NCBI GenBank assembly: GCA_963719135.1 | Contig: CAVRAZ010000007.1 | Span: 186,001 to 250,000, forward strand | Direction: 5' to 3' | Length of the DNA: 64,000 nt | Source of the DNA: CAVRAZ01 sp963719135 | GTDB lineage: Bacteria > Pseudomonadota > Gammaproteobacteria > DSM-19610 | Part shown: positions 8,558 through 16,808 of the stretch, one piece after another | How the letters are laid out: each line of letters starts with the position of its first letter | Position numbering within the stretch: position 1 is the stretch's first letter | Made by a program: the position numbers and the translations under genes | Notes under the pieces: generated by a model | What the model was told of the DNA's origin: nothing | Databases searched by the model: none | The model's input: only the letters and a program-made list of their open reading frames with translations

Positions 8558-10978
8558 CTACGGAATGAAGTCGCCGAGAAAATCCGCAAAGGCCTGGTCG
8601 TGCACCAGTTTTATATCCGCCAGTTTGCCGGGGCCGTGGCACACGGGGCAGGATTCGATGTTGCCGGCCTGGATCGCCTGCTCGGAGCCGGCGCCGCCGA
8701 ATATGGCACCGTTGTTCAACATGTGCTGTTTGGGCAGTATGCCGTCGTGGCAGGCGGAGCACACCGACGCGATCGGCGAGTACTTCCAGTCCTCCGCCTG
8801 GTCCGCCAGCTTGGCATCGAAGTCTGAACCGTTCGCCGCCGCGGTCGGAAAGGAATTGACCGTGCTGCCCTTGATACCGTTCATCGCCGGCAGTTCCCAG
8901 TTGCCGCCGCCGTCACCCGAACGGTCCGCCAGGGTATAGGTATCCGGCAGGTGGCAGGTCTCGCACTTCGACAGAACGCCGGGGAAGCGTACGTGGCTGA
9001 AGTCATTCGCACTGCCGCCGTACCCGTAGACTACCAGCCCCTGTGTGCGGAAGCCGTGCGCATCGGTGCCGTCGAAATTGGATGCCGAGGCGGCGTGTAT
9101 GCCATGGATCAGCCGCTTGAAGTCGATGGATTCCTCCTGCTTGCCGTCCAGCGTGGCGGTGGCGTCCGGCAGCCCGGTGAGCGCGTCCTTCGGGCGCTGG
9201 GAGACGTCGGTATTGCTGGGGTTGTGGCACAGGACGCACAGTTGGCCGTTGTTGTTGCGGTTGTTGCCGTGAACGTTCAGCACATCGTGGCAGCGGTCGC
9301 ACTTGGTGGGCACATCCACCACCTGGCGGCGAGGTTGCGGCGTGCTGTCGGTGATCGCGAAATAGGCGATTTCGCTGTTGACCGGCACTGGCACCGTGAA
9401 CGCCCCTGTACCGTCATCGGCGGCGGGATGGCCTTCCATGGCGATAGCCCCGGTGCCCGACGCACTCGCGGGAATCACCTCGGCGGTGGGTGTCACGGCC
9501 GCACCATCCAGGGTGAAAGTCCCGTCGCCGTTGTCGGTCACGGCCGTTGAAGTGCGCACGTTCACCGAGTCCGTGCGTGAAGGCCGCGTGCCGGAACCGC
9601 CGTCGTTCGTATAGTCGCGCGTGTCCCAGGCGATGAGCACGTTAAGCGATGCGGCGCTCGACGTGAATTCCTGATCCGCGCCGGTGGAACGGACGTTGTA
9701 GGCATTGCCGTACTCGTGTGTGGCAGCGCCGCTGGGATCAGTGACCGAGAATGTGACGGTCGGGTTGGTTGTGGGCGGACAGGTCGGATTCGAGCCGATG
9801 ACCGTACCGCAGATCTGCAGTATATTGAACTGGAACAGCGCACGTTCGGCCTTGCCGGGCACGGTGTGTGACTGCGCGACGCTGCCGGCGATGCGGTTTT
9901 CCGCATGACAGGTGATGCACTCGCTGTTGTCCGTGACGATTCCGCCCGGATGGCCGTTCGGGTCTGCCGGTGGGGTGCCGGAACCGTCCTTCGAGAAATC
10001 GATATCGTCATGGCACGAACCGCAGGCAGCCATGCTCGGAATCTGCCAGTTGTTTCCCTGTGGTGTATCCGGATCGTCACCGTCGTGGCACTTGGTGCAA
10101 TTGCGGATATCCTGCGGGAAGACGATGTCCGAAAAATCATGCGAACCGACGGCATAGCTGCCACCGGCTTCCACGCTGGGCAGATTTTCACCGCGGTGGA
10201 TCTTGTGGATCATGACCTTGAAGTCGACCGTGGTGTTGGTGTCAACCCAGGAGCCCGGGTTGTGGCAGGTTACGCACAGCCTGGTTTCGAAGCGCGAACC
10301 GTGCGCGGTGATCTTGTCATGGCATTCATTGCAGTTGCCGGTCTTGACGATCTCGCGCATGCTGGTCACAGGATCGCCGTTGGGCACGAAGTCATACAGC
10401 GCATTGGCCATGGGCAGGTCACGGTTACCCTGCTGGATGCCGACCCGGTGGGTGAGGCCGGGCTGATAGGAGACATCCAGCGCGTTGCCGTCGGCATCCG
10501 TGCAGGGTGCAGGGCAGGTCACGCTGGTAATGTCGGTGGCGAACCTGTAGGTGTATGTACCATTTCCGTGGTCAACCAGCGCTCCCCAGGCATAGCCGCT
10601 GCCCAGGCGTTCCTGGGAGCCCTGCATTGCACTGTTGTTGGCGCGGATAATGTAGTCCTGCCACCGGCTGGGATCGCCGTTGGCGCCGGGGATCAGTTTG
10701 GCGATGTTAAAGCGCAAATCGCTGTCGGTGAGTCCCGGATAGGCGACACCGTCTTCGTTGGTCACGGTGAAGTTGACGACGGGTGGGCTGGCGACCGCAA
10801 CGCTGTTGATAACGATATTCAGTTCACTGGCCGCGGGCGTCGCTGAAGCACCCGGCGGTCCGGGTGGTCCGGCGGGGCCCTGGTCACCGTTGCCACCACA
10901 TCCTGACAGCGCCAGCAGCACCAATGAAACTTCGAGAAAACGGCCGCACCGCAGGGCGAACGATTTCGATCGTGCCAT
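8558..10978 (-). CDS. mtrC: MtrC/OmcA-family surface decaheme cytochrome lipoprotein
   Basis: The protein (about 806 residues) starts with a lipoprotein signal whose lipobox is LALSGC, followed by a short collagen-like Gly-X-Y run (GPAGPPGPPGAS). It has ten CxxCH motifs in two groups of five. The first group (CNECH, CVTCH, CTKCH, CGSCH, CITCH) lies at about residues 215-370 and the second (CDRCH, CVLCH, CETCH, CSACH, CPVCH) at about 565-790, each preceded by a beta-rich stretch. This is the MtrC/OmcA domain order. These proteins sit on the cell surface and exchange electrons with minerals, chelates or electrodes. I chose the ATG at 10978 because the ATG at 10984 abuts the GGAGGAG ribosome-binding site. 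First gene of the operon. Confidence 0.93.
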   Translation of the reverse strand: MARSKSFALRCGRFLEVSLVLLALSGCGGNGDQGPAGPPGPPGASATPAASELNIVINSVAVASPPVVNFTVTNEDGVAYPGLTDSDLRFNIAKLIPGANGDPSRWQDYIIRANNSAMQGSQERLGSGYAWGALVDHGNGTYTYRFATDITSVTCPAPCTDADGNALDVSYQPGLTHRVGIQQGNRDLPMANALYDFVPNGDPVTSMREIVKTGNCNECHDKITAHGSRFETRLCVTCHNPGSWVDTNTTVDFKVMIHKIHRGENLPSVEAGGSYAVGSHDFSDIVFPQDIRNCTKCHDGDDPDTPQGNNWQIPSMAACGSCHDDIDFSKDGSGTPPADPNGHPGGIVTDNSECITCHAENRIAGSVAQSHTVPGKAERALFQFNILQICGTVIGSNPTCPPTTNPTVTFSVTDPSGAATHEYGNAYNVRSTGADQEFTSSAASLNVLIAWDTRDYTNDGGSGTRPSRTDSVNVRTSTAVTDNGDGTFTLDGAAVTPTAEVIPASASGTGAIAMEGHPAADDGTGAFTVPVPVNSEIAYFAITDSTPQPRRQVVDVPTKCDRCHDVLNVHGNNRNNNGQLCVLCHNPSNTDVSQRPKDALTGLPDATATLDGKQEESIDFKRLIHGIHAASASNFDGTDAHGFRTQGLVVYGYGGSANDFSHVRFPGVLSKCETCHLPDTYTLADRSGDGGGNWELPAMNGIKGSTVNSFPTAAANGSDFDAKLADQAEDWKYSPIASVCSACHDGILPKQHMLNNGAIFGGAGSEQAIQAGNIESCPVCHGPGKLADIKLVHDQAFADFLGDFIP

Positions 10979-11276
10979 TTTCATCTCCTCCCCGGGACGC
11001 TCGGCAGGCCGGCGTCCTTCTATAGCGACCGGGGCTCGTACCCGGCGATCAATCTTGGCGGTTTCCTTTCCCGCGTCCTTGCGCTAAGTTTATTGAGATT
11101 AAAGTTTATTAAACCAATGTTTACTAAGGTAACATATAGATCAACTGTGTGTTGCGGTAAAGCTCAGCAATGCAGGAATTCGCGAAAGAGTGCCGGCGAC
11201 TTGATTCCCATCCACACTGAACAGCCGCCGGCGGGAAACATCCGGAGTTTGGCACAGCATTGTGGAGGAAGTAAAC
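10979..11276. promoter_or_regulatory. Divergent control region of mtrCAB and the c4/NapC genes
   Basis: About 300 bp separate mtrC (minus) from the diheme cytochrome gene (plus), so both promoters must lie here. A strikingly AT-rich segment at 11093-11145 contains repeated GTTTATT/GTTTACT words and the self-complementary TTTATTAAA, in an otherwise GC-rich region. This is a plausible shared operator and -10 region. No named regulator box was recognised. Confidence 0.5.
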
Positions 11277-11903
11277 ATGATATCAAACAGTGGCATATCA
11301 TCACTGCTCTGCATCATTATGGGGGTCTTCGGTGCGCTCGGCGTAGCCGCTGCCGGCGGAGACCTGGGTGCGTTGATCCAGCCCTGCGAGGACTGCCACG
11401 GTAAAGACGGGGCCAGCCAGGAATCGAAAATTCCGATCATCGGCGGAATGTCGGCCGCCTACCAAGGCGATTCCCTGGCCGCCTACCGGGACAAATCTCG
11501 GCCGTGCGAGGACATCAAATATCCGACCGGGGCGCACAAGGGTGAAACCGCCAACATGTGCGATATCGCCGGCAAGGTGTCAGAAGAGGACGCGGCGAAG
11601 ATCGCCGAACACTATGCCGCAACACCGTTTGTCCGTGCCGTCCAGACTTTTGACGCAGCGCTCGCCAAGCGCGGCAAGGGTATTCATGCGCTCGAATGCA
11701 GGAAGTGCCACGAGGACGGCGGCACCTCGCCGGATGACGATGCCGGGTTCCTGGGCGGGCAATGGATGCCGTACCTGGAAGAGCAGTTCAAGGAATATGC
11801 CGCCGGCAAGCGAGCCATGCCTGAAAAGATGCAGCCGAAAATGGACAAACTGAGCGACGATGATATCAAGGCGCTGATCCAGTATTACGGCAGTATCCAG
11901 TAA
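11277..11903 (+). CDS. Diheme cytochrome c4/c553-like protein
   Basis: A 208-residue periplasmic protein with a signal peptide ending about residue 26 (GVAAAGG). It contains two class I cytochrome domains: the first heme at CEDCH, the second at CRKCH, with axial-methionine candidates near the end of each domain (e.g. KRAMPEKMQP). Two-domain c4 cytochromes usually carry electrons in the periplasm. The start chosen (MISNSG) follows a GTGGAGGAAG ribosome-binding site. It is read divergently from mtrCAB and in the same direction as the NapC-type gene 52 bp downstream. A soluble carrier between the NapC-type protein and MtrA is the simplest reading, but this is inference. Confidence 0.85.
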   Translation: MISNSGISSLLCIIMGVFGALGVAAAGGDLGALIQPCEDCHGKDGASQESKIPIIGGMSAAYQGDSLAAYRDKSRPCEDIKYPTGAHKGETANMCDIAGKVSEEDAAKIAEHYAATPFVRAVQTFDAALAKRGKGIHALECRKCHEDGGTSPDDDAGFLGGQWMPYLEEQFKEYAAGKRAMPEKMQPKMDKLSDDDIKALIQYYGSIQ

Positions 11904-11955
11904 ACCGCACCGGCCGCTCGGCCCGGATGCACTGATAAACGGGTGGACTTGTCGT

Positions 11956-12558
11956 ATGCAGCAGAACACAACGGATGATAACGACGCCGGCAGGCGTTTG
12001 TGGCGCCGGCCGCGCTTCTGGTTCCTGCTCGGCATCCCGCTGGGCGGTTTTCTGATGTTCTTTCTGGGTGCAGCCGCACTGGGCACCTTCAATACCGTCT
12101 TGGGTTACACCGACACGCTCGAGTTCTGCACGTCGTGCCACGAAATGCAGGATTATCTGTTCAGCGAGTACAAGGAGACGGTTCACTACCAGAACGCCAG
12201 CGGCGTGCGCGCGGTCTGTTCGGACTGCCACGTACCCAAGCCGTGGGGCGCCAAAGTGCTGCGCAACATCCAGGCGACTTTCCGAGAGGTGCCGCACGAG
12301 CTCCTGGGTACCATCGACACCAGGGAGAAATTCGACGCCAAACGGCTGGAACTTGCGGAAGACGTCTGGGCGGACATGAAGGCCAACGACTCCAGGGAGT
12401 GCCGCAACTGCCACTCCATCGAGGCCATGAAACTTGCCGAGCAGGGCAGGAGCGCACAGAAAAAACACACCCTGGAATGGATGCGCAGCCGGGGCGAGAC
12501 CTGCATCGACTGCCACCAGGGGATCGCGCACAAACTTCCCGAGGGTTACGAAGGGTGA
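11956..12558 (+). CDS. NapC/NirT (CymA-type) tetraheme quinol dehydrogenase
   Basis: The protein is 200 residues with one N-terminal membrane anchor (about residues 22-45) and a periplasmic domain carrying four CxxCH sites (CTSCH, CSDCH, CRNCH, CIDCH), followed by the family's distal ending GIAHKLPEGYEG. NapC/NirT proteins oxidise menaquinol or ubiquinol at the inner membrane and pass electrons to periplasmic cytochromes; CymA does this for the Shewanella Mtr pathway. Placed beside mtrCAB it supplies the missing inner-membrane step. It could also run backwards, feeding quinone reduction in an iron oxidiser. It follows the c4-like gene by 52 bp. Confidence 0.93.
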   Translation: MQQNTTDDNDAGRRLWRRPRFWFLLGIPLGGFLMFFLGAAALGTFNTVLGYTDTLEFCTSCHEMQDYLFSEYKETVHYQNASGVRAVCSDCHVPKPWGAKVLRNIQATFREVPHELLGTIDTREKFDAKRLELAEDVWADMKANDSRECRNCHSIEAMKLAEQGRSAQKKHTLEWMRSRGETCIDCHQGIAHKLPEGYEG

Positions 12559-13164
12559 GGACGTTATAGCGCCGGTCTGCGCCGAATCAGCCGCCCGGTG
12601 ACGTGCTGCGATACAGGTCCGTGCGCTAACGGGCGGCCGCCCGCCCAGCTCGTAATCGGTTGTTTACGCCTAATCTCAAGCGCCTTGGGTGATGCTGATT
12701 TCACATTTCTGAACGACATTTCACAACCGGATCTTGCTGGTGAATCCGCTCTTCAGTTGGTAATCGCCAGTCTGCGGACTGACGCACAACCTGTCACCAG
12801 GCGACGGTTTTGATTGATCCTGTCTGAGAACAACCCGAATGCGACGTACGCCTCTCGGCCGGTATCCGTCCGCTGCCCATCTCTTGCACGACTCTGTCGC
12901 TGTGCTGCGAAAAGGCTTAGGGCTGTAAAGTATTCTGGAAATCTGTTGACATTGTTTACGCTTCCGGGCTAGCGAGGTTACAGAATTCAATGGCCTACGC
13001 GTTATTAGCGCCTTGAAACCCGGTTAATTCTGCTGCCCTTCCGGCATTTGCCAAGTTATGGCCTGGTCTTTGCAGTTTAGCTCTACCAGCGCGCTTATCT
13101 CTCGCCCGCGGCTTACTGGTCAGCCGCAATCCGGACGCAACAACGCGGGGGGTTGGGACCACTG
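12559..13164. other. Intergenic, no gene seen
   Basis: About 600 bp follow the NapC-type gene. There is a GGGCGGCCGCCC palindrome near 12629 and a TTGACA hexamer near 12943 that could be part of a promoter for the PEP-CTERM gene. Open frames here (e.g. 12721-12990 minus) have no domain or signal resemblance. No tRNA or terminator was recognised. Confidence 0.4.
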
Positions 13165-13758
13165 ATGAAATTGTCGAGATTTGTGATCTGTTTTCTTGGG
13201 TTTGCGTTGGCTGGCGGAAGTGCCTCTGCGTCGGTGCTGTTTGCATTCGACGAAAGTGGTGGCGATGTTGTCGGAACACTCTCGGGCTCGCTCGACCTGA
13301 CGGGCACGACGCCGGGGACCTATTCCCCATTGTCGTCGAACGAGGTCTGGCCACTTAACGCGATCATCGAGTCTGGCGTTGCGTCGGGAAGTACGCTCGA
13401 CAGCTACACCGTGGTCGGGCCTGCCGGTTTCGGATTGAACCAAAACACCCTTGCAAGCGCTTCTACCGGTTCGGCCTTTTTTCTGAGCCCCCGCTTCGAT
13501 TTTCTCGGGCTTCCGCGGGGATAGTCATTCGGAGCACCGCTGTCCGGCACGCTGAGTTTCACCGGCGCGACGTTCGCCAGCCTGGGCATCACGCCCGGAG
13601 ACTATGTCTACACACTGCCCCACGACAGTGTCACAATTCGATTTGGGCCGGCACCCGTACCGTTGCCGGCAGCGCTGTCGCTTTTCGCTTCCGGCCTCGG
13701 CGGATTGGGTCTGCTCGGTCGGCGGCGGAGGAAGAAGGTTATCGCGCGAGCTGCCTGA
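13165..13758 (+). pseudogene. PEP-CTERM protein gene interrupted by an in-frame TAG
   Basis: The ATG at 13165 opens a signal peptide (MKLSRFVICFLGFALAGGSA). The frame runs 119 codons to a TAG at 13522-13524, then continues in the same frame for 77 more codons to a TGA at 13756. The second half ends in a textbook PEP-CTERM sorting tail: PVPLPAALSLFASG, a hydrophobic stretch, then LLGRRRRKK. Such tails direct processing by exosortase in strains making extracellular polysaccharide. The break falls between LPRG and SFGAPLSG, where a tyrosine codon (TAT/TAC) would differ by one base. Without readthrough the product would lack its sorting signal. No exosortase gene is in this window. Confidence 0.8.
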
Positions 13759-13810
13759 TCCGGATAGATTCTCGAGTATCGGAGAGATCGCCGCGAAGCC
13801 GTTTCCAGCG

Positions 13811-14137
13811 CTACTCCTTGTTACCGGCATCGGACGCACCGCCGCAGAAACGCTGCACCAGTTCGGATTTCATGGTGGCACCGAAATCATCGATCCAGAG
13901 CCATTCATAATAGTCTCTTCCCACGGCACTGGGCGGGCGAGGTTCGTGCAGCCAGTTCACCCGCATGCGACGATCCCGCAGGTACCTGTCCATTGCCCGC
14001 CGAACCAACGTCAGTTGCCAACCGTCTTTTTCAAATTCCGTTTTGTCCGCGCAGATTTCATCCGCCCGAATCGCTGTAACCATGGCCAGCAGCGCGCCTG
14101 ACGCGAACACGTACACCCGGAAAGGCCGCCTTGTCAT
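13811..14137 (-). CDS. Hypothetical secreted protein
   Basis: A 108-residue protein with an N-terminal signal peptide (RVYVFASGALLAMVTAIRAD, cleavage likely after IRA). The mature part is polar and contains two cysteines (EICADK and QRFCGG) that could form a disulfide. I do not recognise a family. It is convergent with the PEP-CTERM gene and lies just left of the RIT element. Confidence 0.55.
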   Translation of the reverse strand: MTRRPFRVYVFASGALLAMVTAIRADEICADKTEFEKDGWQLTLVRRAMDRYLRDRRMRVNWLHEPRPPSAVGRDYYEWLWIDDFGATMKSELVQRFCGGASDAGNKE

Positions 14138-14436
14138 GATGAATTCCTACCTCTCGCAGTCAACGTGAAGTCCATCCGGGACAATGTCGCCATCAGCCCG
14201 GGAATGCACTGGTTAGAAGCGGCGCTCGTCCGCGCAATGGTCGATATTTCGACCAACCCGGGCGATGGACAGTTCAGTGGGCGATCCAAGCGTCGGCCCA
14301 GCCACCCTGTTCAGCCACTGCGAAGACATTGCTTTGTCCATGGTCTTTCCCGTGCGACCCGGAAATGTCGTGTGGCCGGTTTCCGCCTGTTCGGCGGACT
14401 GGGTGATTCGGCACATGGCAAACGGGCAGAATTCAA
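14138..14436. other. Left flank of RIT element, no gene seen
   Basis: The roughly 300 bp between the hypothetical secreted protein and the left inverted repeat of the RIT element contain no supported gene. Open frames on both strands overlap each other and show no recognisable motif. Confidence 0.4.
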
Positions 14437-14468
14437 CCCCTATGTATAGTGTTGAACTATGTATAGTT
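14437..14468. repeat. RIT left terminal inverted repeat
   Basis: The 32-bp sequence begins CCCCTATGTATAG, has a second ACTATGTATAG word in its inner half, and is the exact reverse complement of 17877-17908. The duplicated word suggests two recombinase binding sites per end. Confidence 0.92.
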
Positions 14469-14586
14469 TATGGGTGCCCGACAGCGGCGAGCAGCGTGTT
14501 TCCTGGGTTTGATCAGATTGGGGTGATGGTGAACTAAACATAGTTTTCTGGTTTTCTGAAGTGTCATTCCCTTACTTCAGGAGACC

Positions 14587-15843
14587 ATGATGAACTCGAC
14601 GCGACAACTTCACAGCAGACCGACGGATTGGCTTCACGAGGGCCAGTTAGCGCCCTACGTTGATGCGTTCACACATTACCTGTCCGAGCGCCGCTATGCG
14701 CCCCACACCATCGACACCTACCTCAGTTGCATTGCCCACTTTGCACGCTGGATGAGTCAGTGCCGGTTGGACGCCCATTGTATCGACGAGGATGTGGTCC
14801 AGCGGTTTCTCAAAAACCATTTACCGCAGTGTGCTTGTACCAGACCGGTACACCGGACTCGCAATAACCTGCGCGCGGCGCTCAGGCATCTGCTTGTCGT
14901 CCTGCGTGCCGAGGCGGTTATCACCGAACCCATAGGGGGAACGACCCCGATAGATGAGGAACTGCGTCGCTTCGACGACCATATGAACCATGTTCGCGGA
15001 CTCGCCCCGGCGACGCGCAGCATGTATCTCTGCACAGTACGTCGCCTGCTCCTTGAGCAATTCGGGAGTCGGCCCGTTGTCCTCTCGGCGATCATACCCG
15101 AAGATGTACGTCGATTCGTTGCCGGCCAGCGCGAACTCTACAGCATACCGGGCAGCGCCGGCTCGCTGGTTTCGGCGTTGCGTGGCTATTTCCGCTTCCG
15201 TATCACCTGTGGTGATCAGATGCATGCTCTGATCGGCGTGGTGTCCTATCCGGCCAACTGGCAACTGGCTTCCCTGCCGAAAGCCCTGAGCAGCACCGAG
15301 GTCGGGTGCCTGGTGGATTCCCTCGGCTGGGGTGGTCTATCGGCACGCCGCGCCGATGCCATGGTGCGCTGCGCCCTGGACCTCGGCTTGCGCTGCGGAG
15401 AGATCGCCAAGCTCGCCCTGGACGATATCGACTGGCGTGCCGGCACGATCACATTAAGCAGAACCAAAAGCCGGCGTGAAGACATTCTGCCTTTGCCGGA
15501 GGCTACTGGTCGTGCCATTGTCGACTACCTGAAGCTCGAACGTCCGCAGACCACCAGCCGGGCGGTATTCGTGCGCCACATCGCCCCACGTGATCAACCG
15601 ATCGGCCCCGACTGTGTACGCAAGGCAATCCGCCAAGCCTATGCCCGCGCTGGTCTACCTTACACTCAGGCACACCTGTTGCGTCACACCATGGCCAGCC
15701 GCCTACTGGCCGGCGGCAGCTCGCTCAAGGAGGTGGCTGATGTCTTGCGCCACCGCTCACTGAACACAACGCTGATCTACGCCAAGCTCGATAGCCGGAA
15801 CCTGGCAGCGGTCGCCCTGCCGTGGCCGGGGTGTGCAGCATGA
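14587..15843 (+). CDS. RIT tyrosine recombinase A
   Basis: The protein is 418 residues, the longest of the trio. An N-terminal SAM-like core-binding region (LSERRYAPHTIDTYLS) is followed by an additional segment and a second core-binding-like stretch, then the catalytic domain. Catalytic residues are visible: arginine in LGLRCGEI, HLLRHT, histidine in LRHRSL and tyrosine in LIYAKLD. A CAGGAG ribosome-binding site precedes two ATGs (14587 and 14590); either could be used. Its stop overlaps the next start as ATGA, so translation is coupled. The three RIT recombinases are thought to act together, but the role of each is unknown. Confidence 0.9.
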   Translation: MMNSTRQLHSRPTDWLHEGQLAPYVDAFTHYLSERRYAPHTIDTYLSCIAHFARWMSQCRLDAHCIDEDVVQRFLKNHLPQCACTRPVHRTRNNLRAALRHLLVVLRAEAVITEPIGGTTPIDEELRRFDDHMNHVRGLAPATRSMYLCTVRRLLLEQFGSRPVVLSAIIPEDVRRFVAGQRELYSIPGSAGSLVSALRGYFRFRITCGDQMHALIGVVSYPANWQLASLPKALSSTEVGCLVDSLGWGGLSARRADAMVRCALDLGLRCGEIAKLALDDIDWRAGTITLSRTKSRREDILPLPEATGRAIVDYLKLERPQTTSRAVFVRHIAPRDQPIGPDCVRKAIRQAYARAGLPYTQAHLLRHTMASRLLAGGSSLKEVADVLRHRSLNTTLIYAKLDSRNLAAVALPWPGCAA

Positions 15844-16808
15844 ACGCGCCCGTCACGATGCAATCACACGCCGAGAACTACCTGGATGAACGCCACCAGC
15901 TCGGCTATGGCTCGCGCACTACAGGCTATGCCGTCAGGAGCTTTGCACACTACGTCGATGGTCTTGGCTACGAAGGGCCGCTGACGGTTGAGGTCATGGG
16001 CGCATGGGCGCGATGCGCCAAGGCCAACGGCGATTCACCCATCACCTGGGCACGGCGGCTGAAGAAGCTGCGTCCCTTTGCCCGTTATCTGCAGCAGTTC
16101 GATCCGCGTACTGAGGTCCCGGATCACACCGTCTTCGGCCGGGTCGGTCAGCGACTGGCACCTCACATCTACAGTGAGCAGGAGATTGTCGACTTGCTGG
16201 CTGCGGCTCGCCGTCTTAGTCCGGCACTGCGCGGAGCAACCTACGAGACCCTGTTCGGCTTGCTGGCGGCAACCGGTCTGCGGATCTCCGAGGCAGGGCA
16301 CCTGACGGACGCGGATGTCGACCTGAAGTTGGGTATGCTGACCGTTCAGCAGACCAAGTTTGCCAAATCCCGCTATGTACCGCTGCATCCTAGCACAGTA
16401 GATGCGTTGCGGCGGTACCGCGGGCTGTGCAAACGCCATATCACGGTCACGGACGAGACGCCGTTCTTCATCAGCACGCGGGGCCAGCGTCTGGGGTTCG
16501 CCCTGAGCCTGCGTCAGGTGAATCGGGTCTTCCAGCACCTGCGGGATCAATTGGGCTGGGTCAACCGTGGCGCCCACGCTGCGCCGCGTATCCACGACCT
16601 TCGTCACACCTTCATCGTTCGTCGCGTGCTGCTTTGGCATGCCCAAGGTGTGGACATCGATCAGGCGATGCTGTCCCTGTCCACCTACGTCGGCCACGCA
16701 ATGGTGACCAATACCTACTGGTACCTGACCGGCGTGCCCGAACTGATGGCGGTGGCTGCGGGTAAGTTCGAGTCTCTCATGCCAGCCTCGGCGGTGCATC
16801 ATGTCTGA
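15840..16808 (+). CDS. RIT tyrosine recombinase B
   Basis: A 322-residue protein. The start is the ATG of the ATGA overlap with recombinase A; an upstream in-frame start at 15822 is less likely. The N-terminal DNA-binding region (DERHQLGYGSRTTGYAVRSF) precedes a catalytic domain with TGLRISEA, HDLRHTF, VGHAMV and a tyrosine in NTYWYL. Its end overlaps recombinase C by 8 bp. Divergent from A and C in sequence, as is usual in RIT elements where the three proteins belong to different subfamilies. Confidence 0.9.
   Translation: MNAPVTMQSHAENYLDERHQLGYGSRTTGYAVRSFAHYVDGLGYEGPLTVEVMGAWARCAKANGDSPITWARRLKKLRPFARYLQQFDPRTEVPDHTVFGRVGQRLAPHIYSEQEIVDLLAAARRLSPALRGATYETLFGLLAATGLRISEAGHLTDADVDLKLGMLTVQQTKFAKSRYVPLHPSTVDALRRYRGLCKRHITVTDETPFFISTRGQRLGFALSLRQVNRVFQHLRDQLGWVNRGAHAAPRIHDLRHTFIVRRVLLWHAQGVDIDQAMLSLSTYVGHAMVTNTYWYLTGVPELMAVAAGKFESLMPASAVHHV

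Noticed and set aside
11240..11260. TGGCAC sequence resembling a sigma-54 -24 element before the c4-like gene
   Set aside because: The -12 GC is not at the required spacing, and the site would overlap the ribosome-binding site.
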